Shown here piece after piece: positions 29,226 through 37,492 of a DNA stretch of 64,000 bases. Source of the stretch: Ogataea parapolymorpha DL-1 (taxonomy: Eukaryota; Ascomycota; Pichiomycetes; Pichiales; Pichiaceae); contig NC_027862.1 of the NCBI RefSeq assembly GCF_000187245.1, positions 1,054,001 through 1,118,000 of the forward strand. Direction: 5' to 3'. Positions within the stretch are counted from its first letter, which is position 1. Each line of letters opens with the position of its first letter. The position numbers and the translations under genes were made by a program. The notes beneath the pieces were generated by a model, which had not been told where the DNA came from, did not search any database, and saw nothing but the letters and a program-made list of their open reading frames with translations.

Positions 29226-30710
29226 ATGAACTACATCCTTCGTCCCAGAGCCTCTACTGTGGTCCGAGCGCATCTTCGGCACATCGCCACTGTGCCCATG
29301 ATTTTTGAGGGCGCACCTACAGACCACCACTTCATTTCTACGTCCCCCGCTGGAGAACCCCTGCATAAGGTGCTAGCTCTGAAGGACGCGCGGCTCGTTG
29401 CAAAGTTGTGCGAGCGGGCGAAGAAAGGGTTTCTCTTGTGGAAGGCGATGAGCGTGAAGGAAAAAATCGGCATTTACGACAATATCATTCGCCAACTGGA
29501 GGCTCAGAAAGACGAATTAATCCAGGCGCACGTAGAAATTGGAAACCCAATGTACATGGCGGAATTCAATTACTATGGAACTCTGGACAATATTCGCCAT
29601 TACCGGTCAATCCTGGACACCAGACCTGCAGGAAAACTGCCTGTTCAAAACGTCAGCTCAGATAATACTGATGAAATCTCTATGGTGGTCAACGAACCGT
29701 TCGGACCAGTATTGAGCATAGCCGCATGGAATGCGCCGCTGATTCTTGCCACGCGCGCAATATTTGCTCCGCTCACGGCGGGCTGCTCTGTAATCGTCAA
29801 GTCCAGCGACCTGTCTGCCAGAATCTCGCATCTCATCGTCCAGGCGTTGCTGGACGCGGGAGTCCCCAAAGACGTGTTGACGCTGGTTCATTGCGAGTCC
29901 TCAAGATCCAAGGAGATAGTTGACGCGCTTATTGCAAACAGAAACGTAAAAAAAGTCAACTTCACCGGATCTACCCGTGTGGGCTCCGAAATAGCAGCTG
30001 TGGCAGGAAAACATCTCAAACCCACGCTGCTGGAACTGGGCGGAAAAAACTGCTCCATCATCCTGGACGACGTCGAAGACTTTGAAAACGCTCTTCGGAC
30101 CAGCCTGTGGGCCAGCTGGGCCCACAAGGGACAAATCTGTATGTGCACAGACCTGATTTTCGTCTCAGAAAAAAAATATCCACAGGCTGCCAAGATGCTC
30201 CAGAAAATTGCAACCCAAACCATCGCCAACGACAAAACCTTAGCGATGCCGCAAAGAACGGCTGCACACGCAGAGCCTGGAAAAAAACTGATCAGCGAGG
30301 CGTTGCAACAGGGCGCAAAGTTGCTCGCTGGCACCTTAGACTTCTCTGCTACCAACAAGTTCGCTCCGGTCATTCTCACAGATGTCACGCCGGAAATGAA
30401 GGTATATACCACAGAGACTTTTGCCCCAGTTGTGTGCTTGGTGAAATACAAAGACGTGGCGTCGGTCGCTGACCAGGTCAATGCGCTGGACTACGGGCTA
30501 AAGTGCTCTATTTGGACCAGCCAAGGTCTCGCAGCATACAAACTGGCCGGCCAGATAGACTGCGGATCTGTCCATGTGAACAGGCCGACCGTTCTGGATG
30601 AGCCGCACCTTCCTCACGGCGGCACCAACAAGTCCGGCTACGGCAGGTTCAACTCTCACTGGGGGGTTTCCGAGTTCCAGTATCCTAAACTCATCACCAT
30701 CAAAGCGTGA
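29226..30710 (+). CDS. NAD(P)-dependent aldehyde dehydrogenase, probably mitochondrial
   Basis: A 494-residue aldehyde dehydrogenase. The ATG at 29226 follows CACC; the frame's earlier start is GTG. The N-terminus MNYILRPRASTVVRAHLRHI looks like a matrix-targeting signal. Catalytic residues are present: E270 in LELGGKN, C305 in KGQICMC and the NAD-binding FTGSTRVGSEI. The general pattern is closer to vanillin/salicylaldehyde-type dehydrogenases than to yeast Ald2-6 or to succinate-semialdehyde dehydrogenases, so the substrate is probably an aromatic or other non-acetaldehyde aldehyde. That is inference. No S. cerevisiae ortholog comes to mind. Confidence 0.85.
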   Translation: MNYILRPRASTVVRAHLRHIATVPMIFEGAPTDHHFISTSPAGEPLHKVLALKDARLVAKLCERAKKGFLLWKAMSVKEKIGIYDNIIRQLEAQKDELIQAHVEIGNPMYMAEFNYYGTLDNIRHYRSILDTRPAGKLPVQNVSSDNTDEISMVVNEPFGPVLSIAAWNAPLILATRAIFAPLTAGCSVIVKSSDLSARISHLIVQALLDAGVPKDVLTLVHCESSRSKEIVDALIANRNVKKVNFTGSTRVGSEIAAVAGKHLKPTLLELGGKNCSIILDDVEDFENALRTSLWASWAHKGQICMCTDLIFVSEKKYPQAAKMLQKIATQTIANDKTLAMPQRTAAHAEPGKKLISEALQQGAKLLAGTLDFSATNKFAPVILTDVTPEMKVYTTETFAPVVCLVKYKDVASVADQVNALDYGLKCSIWTSQGLAAYKLAGQIDCGSVHVNRPTVLDEPHLPHGGTNKSGYGRFNSHWGVSEFQYPKLITIKA

Positions 30711-30718
30711 TTACGTAA
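30711..30718 (+). promoter_or_regulatory. TTACGTAA palindrome upstream of COQ9
   Basis: A perfect bZIP-type octamer, immediately after the aldehyde dehydrogenase stop codon and about 53 bases before the COQ9 ATG. Confidence 0.35.
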
Positions 30719-30770
30719 GCACACAAAAAAATGCTAAAATATCAGACGATCAGGTGTGCAAATAAATTAA

Positions 30771-31535
30771 ATGCTTTTTAGAGGATCGATTGGACGGGCC
30801 TGTGTGCGGCCTGTTTTTGCGCCCACCACGGCGATTAGAGGTTTCCGGTCCGTGTACCATGTGGAGAGCCCGATTATAGACGACTCAAAACTCGAAAACC
30901 AGATTCTGGGCCGCGCATACAACAAGTTCGTCCCCACGCACGGCTTCACAAAGCAGTCTGTGGACCTGGCCATTGCTGATTTGCAATTGAGGCCAGAGAA
31001 TCTCGGTGGGTTGTTTGGAATAGGGCTACAGGTTTCCGATGTGGTCAATGAGCTGATAATGTACCATCTAAAGCACACTAGAGCCAGTTTGAGCAAGTAC
31101 CACGACGAGGCCGGCAAACTGGCCACTGAGGGAGCGAAAGTGCGGTTTTACATGCAGAAGAGGCTGCTGGACAACGTGCCGATTATCAAGTATTACCACC
31201 AGGCGCTCGGGCGGATGATTTTGCCAACAAATCTGGGCACCTTTCTGACAGAGCTACACAATCTTTCGGACGACATCACGTACTACTCTGGCGACAAATC
31301 GAACGATTTTGCGTGGTATTCCAAGCGGTTTGCTCTTTCAGGCGCGTTTGTGCAATCAGAGCTATTTATGCTGGGCGACACCACGCCCGACTATTCCGCC
31401 ACCATCAGTTTCATGAACGATAGAGTGTCCGACATCGACACTCTTGGATATGCATACAATTCGATGGAGGAGTGGGCGATTTTCAACGGAATCAGTCTTG
31501 TCAACCTTGTCAGAAGTCAGTTGGCGCGGGGATGA
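30771..31535 (+). CDS. COQ9: Ubiquinone biosynthesis protein Coq9
   Basis: A 254-residue mitochondrial lipid-binding protein of the coenzyme Q synthome that assists Coq7 hydroxylation. The N-terminus MLFRGSIGRACVRPVFAPTT is a presequence. The fold is TetR-like; diagnostic segments are FVPTHGFTKQSVDLAI near residues 46-61 and the C-terminal SNDFAWYSKRFALSGAFVQSELFML. The length matches S. cerevisiae Coq9 (260). It converges on YKE2 with 26 bases between stops. Confidence 0.93.
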   Translation: MLFRGSIGRACVRPVFAPTTAIRGFRSVYHVESPIIDDSKLENQILGRAYNKFVPTHGFTKQSVDLAIADLQLRPENLGGLFGIGLQVSDVVNELIMYHLKHTRASLSKYHDEAGKLATEGAKVRFYMQKRLLDNVPIIKYYHQALGRMILPTNLGTFLTELHNLSDDITYYSGDKSNDFAWYSKRFALSGAFVQSELFMLGDTTPDYSATISFMNDRVSDIDTLGYAYNSMEEWAIFNGISLVNLVRSQLARG

Positions 31536-31561
31536 ACTTATTCAGTGATATATAGGCATGA

Positions 31562-31900
31562 TCATGCGCTTTGAGCACTCATTATTACACCTTGTAATTT
31601 GGAGAGATCTTGCTGGTGCTGCTGGATTTTCTCCTCAACACGCTTGATGTCGCTGCTAATAAACTCAATTCTCTTGTCGACGTTCAGATTGGCCTCTGCG
31701 TTGTCCTGCGGCAGCAACACAGGTCCCACAAGCTTGTAGATTTTGGCGTCGTCGTCAAGGGTGTCGAACTCCTGTTTGACGATCTTGTTCTCCTGGAATT
31801 GCGTCTCAAGCTTCTGTCTGGCTCGCACAAGCTCTGTAAGCTCGGCCTGCAGTTTGGTGTACTGTTTAGACAGATCTTCCATATTGAGATTGGTGGACAT
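31562..31900 (-). CDS. YKE2: Prefoldin subunit 6
   Basis: A 112-residue coiled-coil protein, the beta-type prefoldin subunit Gim1/Yke2, which hands nascent actin and tubulin to CCT. Two helical coils flank a beta-hairpin core: DAKIYKLVGPVLLPQDNAEA is the conserved hairpin. The ATG at 31900 is 56 bases from the divergent PBA1 start. Full family length. Confidence 0.94.
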   Translation of the reverse strand: MSTNLNMEDLSKQYTKLQAELTELVRARQKLETQFQENKIVKQEFDTLDDDAKIYKLVGPVLLPQDNAEANLNVDKRIEFISSDIKRVEEKIQQHQQDLSKLQGVIMSAQSA

Positions 31901-31956
31901 ATTAAAAAATACCAGGATTAAAATAATTTATTATATTTTTTCATTATTTGCCTTTC

Positions 31957-32812
31957 ATGGTAAGTCAAACAATTCCGCCAAACTAATGCTCAGTTGAGAC
32001 CATTCCAGGATCTGCCCGCTCCCAGACACATTGTCCAAGATGAGGACCTGCTGTTGGAGAAAGAGCCCATAATACCCACCATTACGGTGGATCACCATAT
32101 ACATACCCAGAACACATACTTTATTGCCGTTCCCGAGGTCCTCAGGACAATTTACGACGCGCTGTTGCAACTGGCGCCCTCCAAAGTGGTTTCCACGATC
32201 AAGGTCAGCTTCCCAGAGCTGGAAGAGCAGGACGAGGCCGAAGAATTCGACGACGACGAGCAGCTGTACAAGTCGTCGAAGGCGGTGCTGGCACAACAGG
32301 ACTCCAAGACGATCGAACTGCACCAAACCACGCTCAACAACCAGAACATAAACTTCCTGCTTGTTCCTGTGTTCAAAACCAAGCTCATCTACAACCTTGT
32401 TGCGTCCACATTGTTCCAGCATTTTGGCATTTCGAAGCTCTTGTGTTTTGCAACCAGCGAGCTCAGCGGATTGCACACGCTCAACAAACTTGTGTCGCAG
32501 AATTACAAACTGCCAGAAAAACAGCTGCTGCTGAAACAGGTGCCTGACATGCAGCCACCAAATTTCATCACAGGTGCTGCCGGAGCCCTGGTGTCGCACG
32601 CTAACATCTACAACGTGGAGGTGGCAGCCATTGCAGTGTCTGCAGAGGGCGCATTCCAGCTCGATATGGAGAAATTTGACATTGCCGGGCTCGTGGATCT
32701 GGCTGTCGTGGTAGATGACTACCTGGACCTGAAAGGAGACTACGTCCATATTCTCAAGGAGCTCGCAAAGGTGAAAAAAGCGAGTAGTGGCAGCAACGCG
32801 TTGTATATATAA
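31957..32812 (+). CDS. PBA1: Proteasome assembly chaperone Pba1-like, start codon exon plus tiny intron
   Basis: The coding sequence joins 31957-31959 (ATG alone) to 31994-32812 (273 aa). Without splicing, the frame meets TAA at 31961 and has no ATG upstream of the conserved start. The product begins MLRPFQDLPAPRH, like Pba1/Poc1 starts with a DLPxPRH-type segment. The length (273) fits Pba1 (276 in S. cerevisiae). An acidic loop lies near residues 76-92 (EEQDEAEEFDDDE). The Pba1-Pba2 dimer guides alpha-ring assembly of the 20S proteasome. Sequence conservation in this family is low, so the name is probable rather than certain. Confidence 0.7.
31960..31993 (+). other. 34-nt intron immediately after the PBA1 ATG
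   Basis: The donor GTAAGT begins at 31960, directly after the ATG. A branch-like AACTAAT lies at 31981-31987 and the CAG acceptor ends at 31993. It is phase 0. Confidence 0.7.
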
Positions 32813-32834
32813 TATAGCGGCCGGATCGAGAGCG

Positions 32835-32891
32835 ATTACCCTACTTGTACACTGCCTAGGATTAAAAAAAATTTTCCCAGTAAATTTTTCA
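32835..32891 (+). promoter_or_regulatory. NOP56 promoter elements (Reb1-type, RRPE)
   Basis: ATTACCCT (RTTACCCK) at 32835-32842 and AAATTTTTCA, the complement of the RRPE core TGAAAAATTT, at 32882-32891. RRPE elements mark ribosome-biogenesis genes in S. cerevisiae, consistent with NOP56. Confidence 0.45.
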
Positions 32892-32945
32892 AGTTTAGAT
32901 TTAGGAGCTAATCTTTGTATCCTGGCTTTAATACTCACAACCAAC

Positions 32946-34430
32946 ATGGCAGGACTAGATTACCTTCTTTTTGAGGAGGCCACTGGATATGCCATTTTCA
33001 AGGTGAAACTTCAACAGGACGAGATCGGCTCGCGACTCAAGGAGGTCCAAGCCGCATGTAACGATTTGGCGGCCTTTTCGAAGCTGGTGGAGCTGGTGTC
33101 GTTTGCTCCATTCCAGGGCGCTGCGCAAGCTCTGGAGAATGCCAACGAAATCAGTGAAGGTCTTGTCTCCGACTATCTGAAGTCTGTGCTCGAGCTAAAC
33201 ATCCCTAAGGGCTCCAAGAAGAACAAGGTCGCTCTTGGTATTTCCGACAAGGCTCTGGGTCCTTCCATCAAGGAGGTGTTCCCATACATTGAATGCTACT
33301 CCAACGAGGTTGTGCAGGACCTTTTGAGAGGAATCCGTGTTTTTGGAGCCAAATTGCTCAAGGGACTGCAAGAAGGCGATCTTGAGAGAGCACAGCTTGG
33401 TCTGGGCCACGCTTATTCCAGAGCCAAGGTCAAGTTCTCTGTCCAGAAGAACGACAACCACATTATCCAGGCAATTGCTCTGCTCGACCAGCTGGACAAG
33501 GACATCAACACCTATTCGATGAGAGTCAAGGAGTGGTACGGCTGGCACTTCCCAGAGCTTGCCAAGATCTGTAACGACAACCACCAATATGCTCAGCTCG
33601 TTTTGTACATCAAGGACAAGACATCGCTGACTGAAGACAGTCTGCATGACCTGGCAGCCATTGTGAACGAGGACGCTGGTGTTGCGCAGCAGATCATCGA
33701 CGCTGCGCGGATTTCGATGGGTCAGGACATCTCTGAGCAGGATATGGCCAACGTGCTCACTTTTGCAGAAAGAACGGTCTCCATTTCCGAATATCGCAAG
33801 AATCTGTACAGATACCTGACCGATAAGATGCACACTGTTGCGCCAAACCTGTCCGAGCTGATTGGAGAGGTTGTTGGAGCCAGACTCATTTCGCACGCCG
33901 GTTCGCTTACTAACTTGTCCAAACAGGCCGCTTCCACGGTGCAAATTCTGGGAGCAGAGAAGGCGTTGTTCAGAGCTCTGAAGACGAAGGGAAACACGCC
34001 TAAGTACGGTTTGATCTACCATTCTTCGTTTATCGGCAAGGCTTCTGCCAAGAACAAGGGAAGAATCTCCAGATACCTGGCCAACAAGTGCTCGATTGCT
34101 TCTCGAATAGATAATTATTCTGACGAGCCAAATAACGTTTTTGGCCAAATTCTGAAGAAGCAGGTTGAGCAGAGACTTGAGTTCTATGACACGGGGAAGT
34201 CGCCAATGAAGAACTCGGAGGCCATCCAGGAGGCTCTTGAGCTTTCAGGCAAGACTGTTGGTGTGGCTGATCTGATTGAGGAGCCAAAGAAGGAGAAGAA
34301 GGAGAAAAAGGAAAAGAAGGAAAAGAAAGACAAGAAGGAGAAGAAGGAGAAGAAAGACAAGAAGAGACACGCTGAGGACGGTGACGAGGACGAGAAGAAG
34401 AAAAAGAAGAAGAAGAAGTCCAAAGACTGA
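32946..34430 (+). CDS. NOP56: Box C/D snoRNP core protein Nop56
   Basis: A 494-residue nucleolar protein that, with Nop58, Snu13 and Nop1, forms box C/D snoRNPs for 2'-O-methylation and pre-rRNA processing. The start MAGLDYLLFEEATGYAIFKV is used; the open frame to 32787 adds no homology. The NOP5-type N-domain, a coiled-coil and the Nop domain (LIGEVVGARLISHAGSLTNL, GAEKALFRALK) are intact. The C-terminal ~50 residues are a KKE/KKD lysine-rich tail typical of this family. Confidence 0.96.
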   Translation: MAGLDYLLFEEATGYAIFKVKLQQDEIGSRLKEVQAACNDLAAFSKLVELVSFAPFQGAAQALENANEISEGLVSDYLKSVLELNIPKGSKKNKVALGISDKALGPSIKEVFPYIECYSNEVVQDLLRGIRVFGAKLLKGLQEGDLERAQLGLGHAYSRAKVKFSVQKNDNHIIQAIALLDQLDKDINTYSMRVKEWYGWHFPELAKICNDNHQYAQLVLYIKDKTSLTEDSLHDLAAIVNEDAGVAQQIIDAARISMGQDISEQDMANVLTFAERTVSISEYRKNLYRYLTDKMHTVAPNLSELIGEVVGARLISHAGSLTNLSKQAASTVQILGAEKALFRALKTKGNTPKYGLIYHSSFIGKASAKNKGRISRYLANKCSIASRIDNYSDEPNNVFGQILKKQVEQRLEFYDTGKSPMKNSEAIQEALELSGKTVGVADLIEEPKKEKKEKKEKKEKKDKKEKKEKKDKKRHAEDGDEDEKKKKKKKKSKD

Positions 34431-34722
34431 TTAGGTAGAGCAACGTAAATAAATTGAATTTTTCATCCGATTATGTCAGAAACGTGAAATTGTGTCACAA
34501 GAGGGTTCAAAAATAAATACCATCTTGTTCTTATCTATAACCTCCTGAGTTTGGTGATTGGTTATTTTATCAGCCTATTTTCTTATACGATCCGACCACA
34601 GTATTCTGCAAGTTGCCGATACTGGTCTTTGCTGAGTTTGCTGATTTTTTGGACTCGTTGGTGACTCATTATTGCTGCTTTACCCCAGTTTCCATCCTGC
34701 CAATTATATCTTGTCTTATATT

Positions 34723-35289
34723 ATGTCCTCGCCGACAATGTTCAAACAAAGCTACACCATGGAAGCGGCTGGCTCTAGCCCCCGTGAGAAACAAACCCTG
34801 AGCTTCAGCCACAGACAGCCGGTATCTTCCCACTCTCCTCCCTCGCGCAGACGCAAGTCCTCCTTCACCACCTCATCCTCGCCGTACGCTCGCAGACGCT
34901 CGTTTCTGTCCAAATCCATGCTTGAAAACGACAACTTCCAGATATATGAGCTGTCCTCCTCTGCACCGTCTGCGTGCTTCGTGTCGGAAGAGAACGGCTC
35001 GCGGGCCAGAATCCCTTCTTTCTCAATCAACCTCACTCAATCACAGGGTTTCATCTGGAATCAGGACCTGTTCGCGTCGTCGTACCAGCAGGTTAGAGCT
35101 GGCCTCAACCCGGACGAGTTCCAAGAGGGCTCCAAGAGCGTCGAGGTGGTAGACATCATTCTGGACGACGACACAGACACCGAAAACCGGGCCGGGTCGC
35201 AGAAAGAGCCGGATCGCGAGACCAAAGGCCGCCAGGAGTCGCACGAGGCCGCCTGTGACGACGAAAGCATCTTCCCGGTGGACTACTAG
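34723..35289 (+). CDS. Conserved fungal protein of unknown function with FIWNQDLFAS motif
   Basis: A 188-residue hydrophilic protein with start MSSPTMFKQS at 34723 (a TTG-initiated frame extends further). The first 75 residues are basic and Ser/Arg-rich with likely kinase sites (RRRKS, RRRSF). A central segment, SFSINLTQSQGFIWNQDLFASSYQQ, at about residues 101-125, looks like the conserved core. The tail is acidic (DDDTDTEN) and ends in PVDY. Small yeast cell-periphery proteins (YMR295C/YGR273C) come to mind, but I am not certain of the relationship. It has no signal peptide or membrane helix. Confidence 0.65.
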   Translation: MSSPTMFKQSYTMEAAGSSPREKQTLSFSHRQPVSSHSPPSRRRKSSFTTSSSPYARRRSFLSKSMLENDNFQIYELSSSAPSACFVSEENGSRARIPSFSINLTQSQGFIWNQDLFASSYQQVRAGLNPDEFQEGSKSVEVVDIILDDDTDTENRAGSQKEPDRETKGRQESHEAACDDESIFPVDY

Positions 35290-35508
35290 AGTTCTTTGTT
35301 TTTCCGCCTTCCATGACCTTACGAAACTGTTGCTACATATATATATACCGCGCAGAGTTGGAGCTTGCTGTAGTACGGCTTTCTGCTGTAGCCGATCGAC
35401 GCGTCGCTCTGCTTGCTAGTACTCTGAAAAAATTTCTATATTCAACGTTTAGCCGTAGTCGAAAAACCGCCGGAATCCAACACAGTCCGACACTGCCCGC
35501 CCCTCGCC

Positions 35509-35790
35509 ATGTTCAGACTCCTCGGCTCAGCATTCCCGCGCATACACACTCGTCTCGCGTCGACGCTAGCAGTGCCCGCCGCCAGACAGATCCCGGCTAT
35601 GATCGCCCGTCCTCAAAATATCTCGCTTGCAGGCTTCAAGTTCATCACTCCCATCGTTGCCGGCCTCACAGAATCCCGCGAGCTCGTGCTCTCCTCGGTG
35701 CTCCGCAAAAGAAGACTGAAAATGAAAAAACACAAGCTCAGAAAGAGAAGAAAGGCCCAAAGAGCTCTCAGAATCAAGATCGGTAAATAA
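35509..35790 (+). CDS. COX24: Mitochondrial small-subunit ribosomal protein mS38 (Cox24/Qri5)
   Basis: A 93-residue protein. The N-terminus MFRLLGSAFPRIHTRLASTL is a presequence. The C-terminus SVLRKRRLKMKKHKLRKRRK is the hallmark of Cox24/Qri5/AURKAIP1 (mS38), a mitoribosomal protein at the decoding-site helix that also supports COX1 mRNA translation. The short length is normal. It is convergent with FAP7. Confidence 0.92.
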   Translation: MFRLLGSAFPRIHTRLASTLAVPAARQIPAMIARPQNISLAGFKFITPIVAGLTESRELVLSSVLRKRRLKMKKHKLRKRRKAQRALRIKIGK

Positions 35791-35826
35791 ATGTACATAC
35801 TTTCAACCAGTCCCTACTATACAACA

Positions 35827-36372
35827 TCACAGCTCCGTGTCGACGCCCTCAGGATGGTCGTCGACCCAGTTCGAAACCCACTGTGCCAGTCTCGCCACGT
35901 TCTCGTCCAGCGAGTCGACGTTCTCGCTGTGCAACTCTATCACGATGTGCTCGTCGTAGTTGTCTCTGGCCTCTGTGAGAAGCACCTCCATGATTTCCAC
36001 CTCGATATTTTCGCGGATTTTGCCCTCCTTGTACCCTCTCTTGGCCAGTCTGTCGTACAACAGGGTATTGTTGCATCGCAGTACCACAACGAGGTCAATC
36101 CAGCGCTCAGGAAAAACCTCGCAGCAGTGCCAGTCAATCACAAGTCCACCCTTGGCAGCCTCGGGCTCCAGCAAGTCCAGCAGCTTGTCCTCGTCAACAA
36201 TAGCAGAGTCTCTCTCCTTGTCGTAGCCGTCGATGCAGCCCTTTGTCTTGGCGTACTCGCTGACATTTATATGTCTCAGGCCGTTCACCTGCTCGCACAG
36301 CGCCTCTGCGTGTGACGTTTTGCCGCAGCCAGGTGTCCCTGTGATGATGATATTGGGCAGTTTTCGAGGCAT
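35827..36372 (-). CDS. FAP7: Adenylate-kinase-like ribosome maturation factor Fap7
   Basis: A 181-residue P-loop NTPase (hCINAP family) needed for 18S rRNA 3' maturation with Rps14. The P-loop GTPGCGKT is at 12-19. A second conserved segment, VIDWHCCEVFPERWIDLVVVL, follows near residue 77. It lacks the long LID of classical adenylate kinases. The length matches S. cerevisiae Fap7 (197). It shares a short promoter with CDC36. Confidence 0.95.
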   Translation of the reverse strand: MPRKLPNIIITGTPGCGKTSHAEALCEQVNGLRHINVSEYAKTKGCIDGYDKERDSAIVDEDKLLDLLEPEAAKGGLVIDWHCCEVFPERWIDLVVVLRCNNTLLYDRLAKRGYKEGKIRENIEVEIMEVLLTEARDNYDEHIVIELHSENVDSLDENVARLAQWVSNWVDDHPEGVDTEL

Positions 36373-36425
36373 CAGGCAGCTGGATATTTTTTTATTTTTT
36401 TGTTTCCGAGGCCAGATACTTAAAC

Positions 36426-36433
36426 GTTACCCG
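36426..36433 (+). promoter_or_regulatory. Reb1-type site between FAP7 and CDC36
   Basis: GTTACCCG matches RTTACCCK exactly in the 181-base divergent promoter. Factor inferred. Confidence 0.45.
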
Positions 36434-36553
36434 GCAGAGTCTATTTCAGCAAAAGCTTCATCACCACAGCTAACCAAAAACAGTCTTTGGGGTGGATTTC
36501 AACACGCAGAACATACAAGATTGGCCTTGGAATTTGCATCAGACAGCTTGCAA

Positions 36554-37388
36554 ATGTGTAAGTAGCCCGCACACGCCGTTTGGCCACAGAATACTAACAG
36601 CGCTAGCTGCTTGGGGAAATAATACCGGTACCGATCATGGTACGAATAATGCTGGGAACAACGATAAATTCCCGGTTCTCGGGGCACTTCCACCACAAAC
36701 ACAGAACAACCACCAGCAGCGACCTGACGTGACGGACATTCAGCAGCAGATCAGCCAAACACAAGCGGTTTTGAACGCCATTGAACAGGCCAGCAGAAAC
36801 AAGGCGTCGTTGCTGTCAGGGCTGAGCTCTTCGATCAACGGCACGACGAAGAGCGAGCAGGAGATGGCCGACATCGATAAGTACGGGCTAAAGGGCCTGT
36901 TGCCGGTCCTGAAAATGCAGAACAACGAGCTCAACACGATAACCACCGGGCTGGACCTCAACATGCTGGGGCTGGATGTGACCCCGAAAAACGACGACGT
37001 GCAGATATCCAAGACATTTGCGTCTCCGTGGCTCGAGACGAGCCGGTCGGAGGTGGAGCCTGTTTTCTCTGTGCCGCAGTCGTTCCAGATTAATAACGAG
37101 GAGCTCGTTTCTGTGGAGAGCAGAATCAGCTCGTTCAACGACGAGACGCTATTTTTCATCTTTTACTCCAAGCCCAGAGACGTGCTCCAGGAGCTGGTGG
37201 CCCGGGAGCTCAACAATAGAAACTGGAGATACCACAAGGACTTGCAGGTGTGGCTAACGAAGGACTCGAGCGTCGAGCCGACGGTCAACGGGCCGGGCTC
37301 CGAGAACGGCACCTACGTGTTCTTCGATCCGACTTCCTGGGAGTACGTCACCAAGGACTTTGTGCTGTACTACCAGTCCATCATATAG
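36554..37388 (+). CDS. CDC36: CCR4-NOT subunit Not2 (Cdc36), 4-nt first exon
   Basis: The coding sequence joins 36554-36557 (ATGT) to 36607-37388 (261 aa, MSAWGNNTGTDHG...). A linker of about 90 residues with glutamine-rich runs precedes the segment KYGLKGLLPVLKMQNNEL, which aligns with the N-terminus of S. cerevisiae Cdc36. The NOT box follows: FASPWLETSRSEVEP, FNDETLFFIFYSKPRD, NRNWRYHKDLQVWLTKD and GTYVFFDPTSWEYVTKDF. Not2 scaffolds Not1/Not5 in mRNA decay and transcription control. An unspliced alternative from an ATG at 36492 is possible but ignores a perfect donor, branch site and acceptor. Confidence 0.92.
36558..36606 (+). other. 49-nt intron in CDC36
   Basis: The donor GTAAGT begins at 36558. 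The perfect branch TACTAAC is at 36592-36598 and the acceptor TAG ends at 36606. It is phase 1 and follows a first coding exon of only four bases. The intron is open in one frame, which hides it from simple ORF calling. Confidence 0.85.
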
Positions 37389-37492
37389 TGTATATTATTT
37401 ATCTTACATGTGCACGACCTGCAGTGAAAAGACGATAAAAATAATTGTAGCTTTATCTTGTGAGATAGGGTATTATTCTAACTTTTCGCTTG

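Noticed and set aside
31901..31956. Rpn4/PACE-like TTTGCC between YKE2 and PBA1
   Set aside because: Only the six-base core matches; the full nonamer GGTGGCAAA is absent.
35313..35786. 157-codon open frame overlapping COX24
   Set aside because: It is a different frame over the COX24 gene and promoter; COX24 has a diagnostic C-terminus.
36492..36557. Alternative CDC36 start at 36492 reading through the intron
   Set aside because: It ignores a perfect donor, TACTAAC branch and acceptor, and the added residues do not resemble Cdc36.
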